NCBI GenBank assembly: GCA_032622095.1
Contig: CP136066.1
Coordinates: 43,101,835 to 43,165,834 of the forward strand
DNA: 64,000 nucleotides
Origin: Siphonodentalium dalli
Lineage: Eukaryota; Mollusca; Scaphopoda; Gadilida; Siphonodentaliidae
Reading direction: 5' to 3'
Position 1 is the stretch's first letter. Each line of letters starts with the position of its first letter. Below are positions 60,301 to 64,000 of the stretch, in pieces. The notes under the pieces are model-generated. The model made no database searches. It was not told where the DNA came from and saw only the letters and a list, made by a program, of their open reading frames with translations. A program made the position numbers and the translations under genes.

Positions 60301-63300
60301 TGAAAATCGGCTCAGCGGAGAACTTGAGTTCAAGGTCATTTGAAGGTCAAGGTCACGCCGCACGGGCAAACGGATATACCCATGTTAGTCCTCAGGTCAA
60401 ACTACATACCCGTACCAAGTTTCGTCAAAATCGGTTAGCCGTTTCCGATTCCATCGCGGAAACACACACACACATACATACACACACACCCACACGCACA
60501 GACCACAAACTTTCCTCAAATATATAATAGATTCTTTATGGAGGTCAAGTTTAAATTGATATCGTACTCCCATGTTTCTGTTCGTCAGATACAGACTCGA
60601 GTATGTAGGAGCCTCGATACCGGTATATTTCTAAAGGATAGCTATAAAAGGTCTCTGAATATTGACATGAGCGCGTACATCGCAACACATATCTAGCAAA
60701 ATGGCCCTTTAAGTGAGATGTCTTTCAACAGAGGTCAGGGTCGTTGTATGGTCAAGGTCAAGGTCATATAAGCCCCCCACATCAACTTGACAACAAATTT
60801 GGTTGAGGCTTAATTCCCACTTCTCCAACGAAGGCGACCCATGTTATGATGGACATATAATTTGACGTCCTCGCCGCCACCACTGCTCACAAATGATTTC
60901 AAATAATAAGCCGCGTTCCGATGTTGAGTGTGAATACCTGGCAGCCAGCCAATACTATTCGCGCGACATACAACCGTGAAAAAATCCCCCTTGTTAGGGT
61001 AGATTGGTTCAATCATTTATCTCGAAGGAATTGATAAGCCGCTGATATGTCTGTGAGGCCAAATCGTTGCGAGACGGGAACTTATTGAATATGTTGTCCG
61101 CCTATTAGGGGGATTTTTCGCTAAGCAATTTGTCCGGAGGAAAATTACACGCAGCTAAGGCGGGATCGTTATTACAAAACACCATAAGTAAACATCGGCG
61201 CAACACACGATGTCGTGCTATACATTGTTGGAAAGGGTACATCCTTGGCTATTCAACTGTGGTAATTTGACTCTGAAGCAGGCACGTTTGCTTGTGCTAT
61301 TTTCGCATATATCTTTTGCGAAAACGGTTATAAATGCAACCAAGTCTAGTATACTGATGTGAAATCAGTGTTTCCTGCGGAGACCATTTTTTTCTGGATT
61401 CTAGCCCACAACACCAAATGACGCAAATGACGTCATGGACCATGTCATGACGTCTTCGCTGATTTTATTCAGCTAACCAACGAAATTGGTCAAACGAAAC
61501 TAATCTATAGGCCAAAATCACGTAGGAATTGTTCAGAAAAACTAAAGTTGTTAATTTTATAACCATCCCGTTGGTCCACTTCCGATTCTGTGTCACCGTT
61601 TCTTTTTGGGATATTATTGTTCCCATGATTCTATGCGAAAGCGAAGCGGAAGTCACGTGATTTTTAACCCATTTTTCTTGTCCGGATTTTCATCGCGTCG
61701 AAATGCTGTTTCATGGTATTGTAAAAATTAATGACGTCATTCACGCCTAAACTTGAAAAGCAACAACGCGCCTGCGGCGCGTTGTGGTTGCTATAATTCG
61801 AAACAAAATAGATGCGCCTGTGTTGCTATAGACGAACTGCTAGCCCAGTATTCCAATCAATGTCCTCAGTGTTACTGCTTCAATTGATCTTTGATTTTAC
61901 TGAAGATATAGCATACAAATTGAACAAGTTCAATATTCAACATCTCAAAGAATTGATAAATGGCTTCTAGACGGGAGTGTAACAGATTTTTTTACTAAAT
62001 ACTCGCTGACGAGTAGTTATCTCCAAAGAAATGTTCAGATAATAAGTTCAACAAACGACCATATGCAATTTGTGAACACAATATATGAACATGCCACTTC
62101 CGTAAACAGCGCTCCTTCTGCGTTTGTATTATCTGCATTCTGCTCATTCTTCCTGAAATCCCTACAGATGAATAACTGATCATTTGGATGTATACTCTTT
62201 TACCTGGGCGCGAGAATCCATTTAGTATAGAAATTGTTAATGATCATTTCTCTCAAAGTTTGACTGCAAAACCGTTTTACCACATATTCGTTAATAATTA
62301 TGTAATCTAATTTTATAACACTGGGAAACCATCATGGGTAGCAGTATTCCTGTATATAGAAGCATTATTTAGTTCAAACTTTAATCATTTATTTACTAAA
62401 TTAAACTTCCACAGCGGGAATAAAGGTATCAAAGTGAATATCATCAGATGAAAAGTATAGTTACGCTATTAATTCCAGGTAAACGTGTGAGCAGCAGCAC
62501 ATCTGACGGAGGATTAAGTGGACTTGGTGAGATCCATATATTATTCAGTGTCTCTCCGATTATGTTAGATTACTTCAGCCCGCTTCGATTGTTAGTTATC
62601 TTACTCTGAATAACTGAGCTGGTGTTGGTGTCTCAGATTTACTCATATAAGCTTTGGACACAACTGTGTGTGCATTGGCAATCTTTACACTTGAGTGTTT
62701 TCTATTAAATTCCTCCGGAATCTTTCTAACAAGTAGTCTTATGTGAGTAGAGGTATCGCCAAATGTCGGAAATGACGTTATTAACCCAGTTATGATTTAT
62801 ACTGTGGTCTCGTTAAGGTGACCAAAGAAATTGGTCTCAATGAAGCTTATACATCGAATAGTAATAATTAAGAGTTTGTGAAGTAGCCAAGTGGTCCATG
62901 CTTGTTGATTCCGGGCTTTAGCAAACTCCACACACTCCAATCAATGGCCAATCGATACAACATTGGAGCCAAAATATGCAACATAACATTGCCTGTTGTA
63001 ACATGTCACAACTAAGTTGTTTCGAGTTTAAATTGTTACATTGTATTTGCTTACAGGAACAGCAATGAGCGTGTCATGGCGTAAGTATTCTAAATATGAG
63101 GACAATGAACATATTTCTGCAACTTTACCTCCATATGTTTCATATTCAAACCGTACTTACATGCGTGTTTAGATTATTATTTTATAATAATTGACACAGA
63201 TTTTATTTTGAAGTTCAATTTTGTGTGGTCAACTGAGTTTGTCGGGAAAATGAAATAGGGTGTCGAATAGGTTATGTAATATTCTGGTAACATGGCGCTT

Positions 63301-63646
63301 GGTGTCGAAACATGTCATGTAATACGTGGGTAACATGGTGCTTGGAATGGGATAGCTCGAGTTGAGGTATCGCCATCTTTGTTGTGGTTATAAGGATTTT
63401 CTATCTTTAGGAAATTGTTCAGGGATGAGATAGAAAGTTTTTTTTAATTCTCTCTGAATCACTCCTGTTCGGAATGGAAGTTATCAAATGTTAACGTTAT
63501 TACCTTTGCGTTATTATTCTGATCGTTTCTGTTCGCAGGTTCAATTGGATGCTATAAAGACACTCGCAAAAGAGATCTTGTTGGTGATTGGGTCGTACTC
63601 AAAGACAACTCTATCCGGAAATGTGCAAAGCACTGTTTTGACAAAG
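48290..63646 (+). CDS. Secreted multi-WSC-domain protein gene (spliced, 3' end outside window)
   Basis: Eleven coding exons in the window: 48290-48353, 53731-53754, 54213-54320, 54828-54989, 57816-57863, 58394-58417, 58876-58983, 59491-59652, 62479-62526, 63057-63080 and 63539-63646. All junctions are GT-AG and every intron is phase 1. The product starts with a signal peptide (MRFLLLLAIVIVVVCVIHLS). It then repeats a 114-residue module: TAMSVSW linker, one WSC domain with eight cysteines (GCYKD start, CGGSW end), and a Ser/Gly-rich linker. WSC domains are small cysteine-rich domains linked to carbohydrate (glucan) binding, in yeast wall sensors and in secreted or surface proteins of animals. 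An extracellular glycan-binding, defence or matrix role is inference. The C-terminus is unknown. Confidence 0.85.
49423..49803 (+). mobile_element. Poly(A)-tailed retrocopy with 17-bp target-site duplication
   Basis: AACATTTTAGAATGGTT occurs at 49406-49422 and again at 49804-49820, directly after an A-rich tail (a-runs broken by single C or T). AATAAA sits just before the tail. These are the marks of target-primed reverse transcription of a polyadenylated RNA. The body has no long ORF, an internal run of 25 A (49476-49500), and no match to other repeats in the window, so it may be a 3' UTR retropseudogene or an unknown SINE. Confidence 0.8.
50852..50926 (+). repeat. tRNA-like hairpin (possible tRNA pseudogene or SINE head)
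   Basis: A perfect 15-bp inverted repeat (TTTGGGATTGGGTGG and complement) closes a 70-nt unit whose GGGATTG/CAATCCC would be a tRNA acceptor stem. It contains an exact B-box, GGTTCGAATCC. The T-stem is mispaired and the D-arm and anticodon arm are not convincing, so this is not a functional tRNA gene. Confidence 0.5.
52497..52625. mobile_element. Palindromic MITE-like hairpin
   Basis: 'gcttggtttgatattattgg' with 'ctgatatcagccc' on the left; 'gggctgatatcaggcctaat' with 'atcaaacaaaccaag' on the right. An imperfect palindrome of about 125 bp with a short centre. Confidence 0.75.
53731..53754 (+). CDS. WSC gene exon 2 (24-nt microexon, module 1)
   Basis: Between 'gtttacag' and 'gtaagtat'. Encodes (G)TAMSVSW(R) in phase 1-1. 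It is too short for ORF-based detection, but is preserved in all three copies. Confidence 0.72.
54213..54320 (+). CDS. WSC gene exon 3 (WSC N-half, module 1)
   Basis: Acceptor 'ctgttcgcag', donor AAAG|GTAAGT. Encodes SIGCYKDTRKRDLVGDWVVF then KDNYIRKCAKHCFDK: the canonical GCYKD opening and cysteines 1 to 3 of the domain. F50 and Y54 are L and S in the later modules. Confidence 0.88.
54828..54989 (+). CDS. WSC gene exon 4 (WSC C-half, module 1)
   Basis: Acceptor 'atatttacag', donor GGTG|GTAAGT. Encodes FKYSALQFSKHCFCDNKFGK, then KKCNMKCPGNKKETCGGSW and NMIYKLG. It carries the C-x-C pair, the C-NM-C-PG motif and the closing TCGGSW typical of WSC domains. Confidence 0.9.
55095..55870 (+). mobile_element. 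SINE-like insertion in the cassette intron
   Basis: Begins near 'gatctagttatgcg'. It has internal repeats of 'ccgtccaaaacact(g/t)cccggacaaa' and 'cgccgcacggg', and the block 'accaagtttcgtcaaaatcgg'. It ends in a CA-rich run and 'tcaaatatataatagatt'. The plan and terminus match the elements at 10046-11780. Repeated at 59758-60533. The 76-codon frames inside belong to the element. Confidence 0.75.
57816..57863 (+). CDS. WSC gene exon 5 (Ser/Gly linker, module 1)
   Basis: Between 'attaattccag' and 'gtgagatc'. Encodes (G)KRVSSSTSDGGLSGL(G), phase 1-1. It joins one module to the next. Confidence 0.7.
58394..58417 (+). CDS. WSC gene exon 6 (microexon, module 2)
   Basis: Identical coding sequence to exon 2, with the same splice sites ('cttacag' / 'gtaagtat'). 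Confidence 0.72.
58876..58983 (+). CDS. WSC gene exon 7 (WSC N-half, module 2)
   Basis: As exon 3, but reads GDWVVLKDNSIRKC. Three base changes lie within 20 nt; two of them change residues (F to L, Y to S). Confidence 0.88.
59491..59652 (+). CDS. WSC gene exon 8 (WSC C-half, module 2)
   Basis: Same sequence as exon 4 by eye, with identical splice sites. Confidence 0.9.
59758..60533 (+). mobile_element. SINE-like insertion, second cassette copy
   Basis: Copy of 55095-55870 at +4663, with a few substitutions. It was carried along by the cassette duplication rather than inserted separately. Confidence 0.78.
62479..62526 (+). CDS. WSC gene exon 9 (linker, module 2)
   Basis: Same as exon 5. 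Confidence 0.7.
63057..63080 (+). CDS. WSC gene exon 10 (microexon, module 3)
   Basis: Same as exons 2 and 6. Confidence 0.72.
63539..63646 (+). CDS. WSC gene exon 11 (WSC N-half, module 3)
   Basis: Same as exon 7 (L and S variants). The C-half exon of this module would be expected at about 64154, beyond the window. Confidence 0.88.
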
Positions 63647-64000
63647 GTAAGTGTGGATATTTCTTGAATGAGTGATATTGATAGAGACAAACATGTGTTA
63701 TCTGTGCGACAATATAACTGATGATATATGCGAGTAGCATTATAACCCTCCAGTAGTATCAATTTGCATGTGTGGTTGTAAGATTGCTGCAACTCGTAAC
63801 TTCTTAGAGTATGTGGATGTGTTGCTCTTTTCTTCAGTTATCCGATTATTTATATTTGCTATTTACGTATCATGTGATGGTTGAAAATCCTCCTATTTTA
63901 ATAAATACAAGGGGGAATCTCACAAAATAAATGATTATCTTCAGGCTTTAGCATAATTATAAGGGATATCGTTTGTTATCAAGATTTCTAGTTTTATCAT

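Larger units (their letters stand above)
58244..62906. repeat. WSC cassette tandem repeat, copy 2 (4663 bp)
   Basis: Exactly 4663 bp after copy 1 at every exon boundary, and almost identical to copy 3. Contains exons 6 to 9. Confidence 0.97.
62907..64000. repeat. WSC cassette tandem repeat, copy 3 (cut by window end)
   Basis: Starts 4663 bp after copy 2; the window ends in the intron after exon 11. The array may continue. Confidence 0.96.

Noticed and set aside
53109-63792. Minus-strand and + frames repeated every 4663 bp (e.g. 54215-54466, 54855-55088, 55450-55680, 56147-56353)
   Set aside because: They are antisense to WSC exons, inside the SINE-like insertion, or intronic; their repetition reflects the tandem duplication, not conservation.

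Overview
The window looks like an animal nuclear genome, most likely a marine invertebrate. It is AT-rich and gene-poor, is packed with non-autonomous DNA transposons, SINE-like repeats and satellites, and its one clear gene is split by spliceosomal introns with good GT-AG sites. A fragment of nuclear 18S rRNA around 37.7-37.9 kb reads like that of a mollusc, but I hold that placement only loosely. No operons, CRISPR arrays or prokaryotic features are present.

Layout: 0-5 kb holds palindromic MITEs, including a TTAA-flanked piggyBac-type MITE and a second TTAA-flanked inverted-repeat element. 5.7-6.84 kb is a 32-bp minisatellite with a 478-bp higher-order period. 7-14.9 kb has further MITEs, three head-to-tail SINE-like elements with 122-bp internal repeats, and relics. 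16.4-19.3 kb is an element with short terminal inverted repeats carrying a decayed ORF. 22.3-25 kb repeats some of these families. 30.5-38.25 kb is a large composite: a 267-bp satellite, then a giant foldback structure whose right arm is broken by a 5'-truncated LINE fused to a piece of 18S rRNA. 39-47.5 kb is sparse, with local duplications.

The real gene is on the + strand from 48.29 kb to beyond the window end. It encodes a secreted protein: a signal-peptide exon, then repeating cassettes of four exons (24, 108, 162 and 48 nt), each cassette encoding one WSC domain plus linkers (114 residues). The cassette sits in a tandem genomic repeat of exactly 4663 bp, with two full copies and a third entered before the window ends. 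All introns are phase 1, so cassettes can be added without breaking the frame. Single-ORF gene calling misses this gene because its exons are short.

The two most notable structures are the WSC cassette array and the 18S rRNA-LINE chimera. Family names are from recognition by eye; no searches were run.
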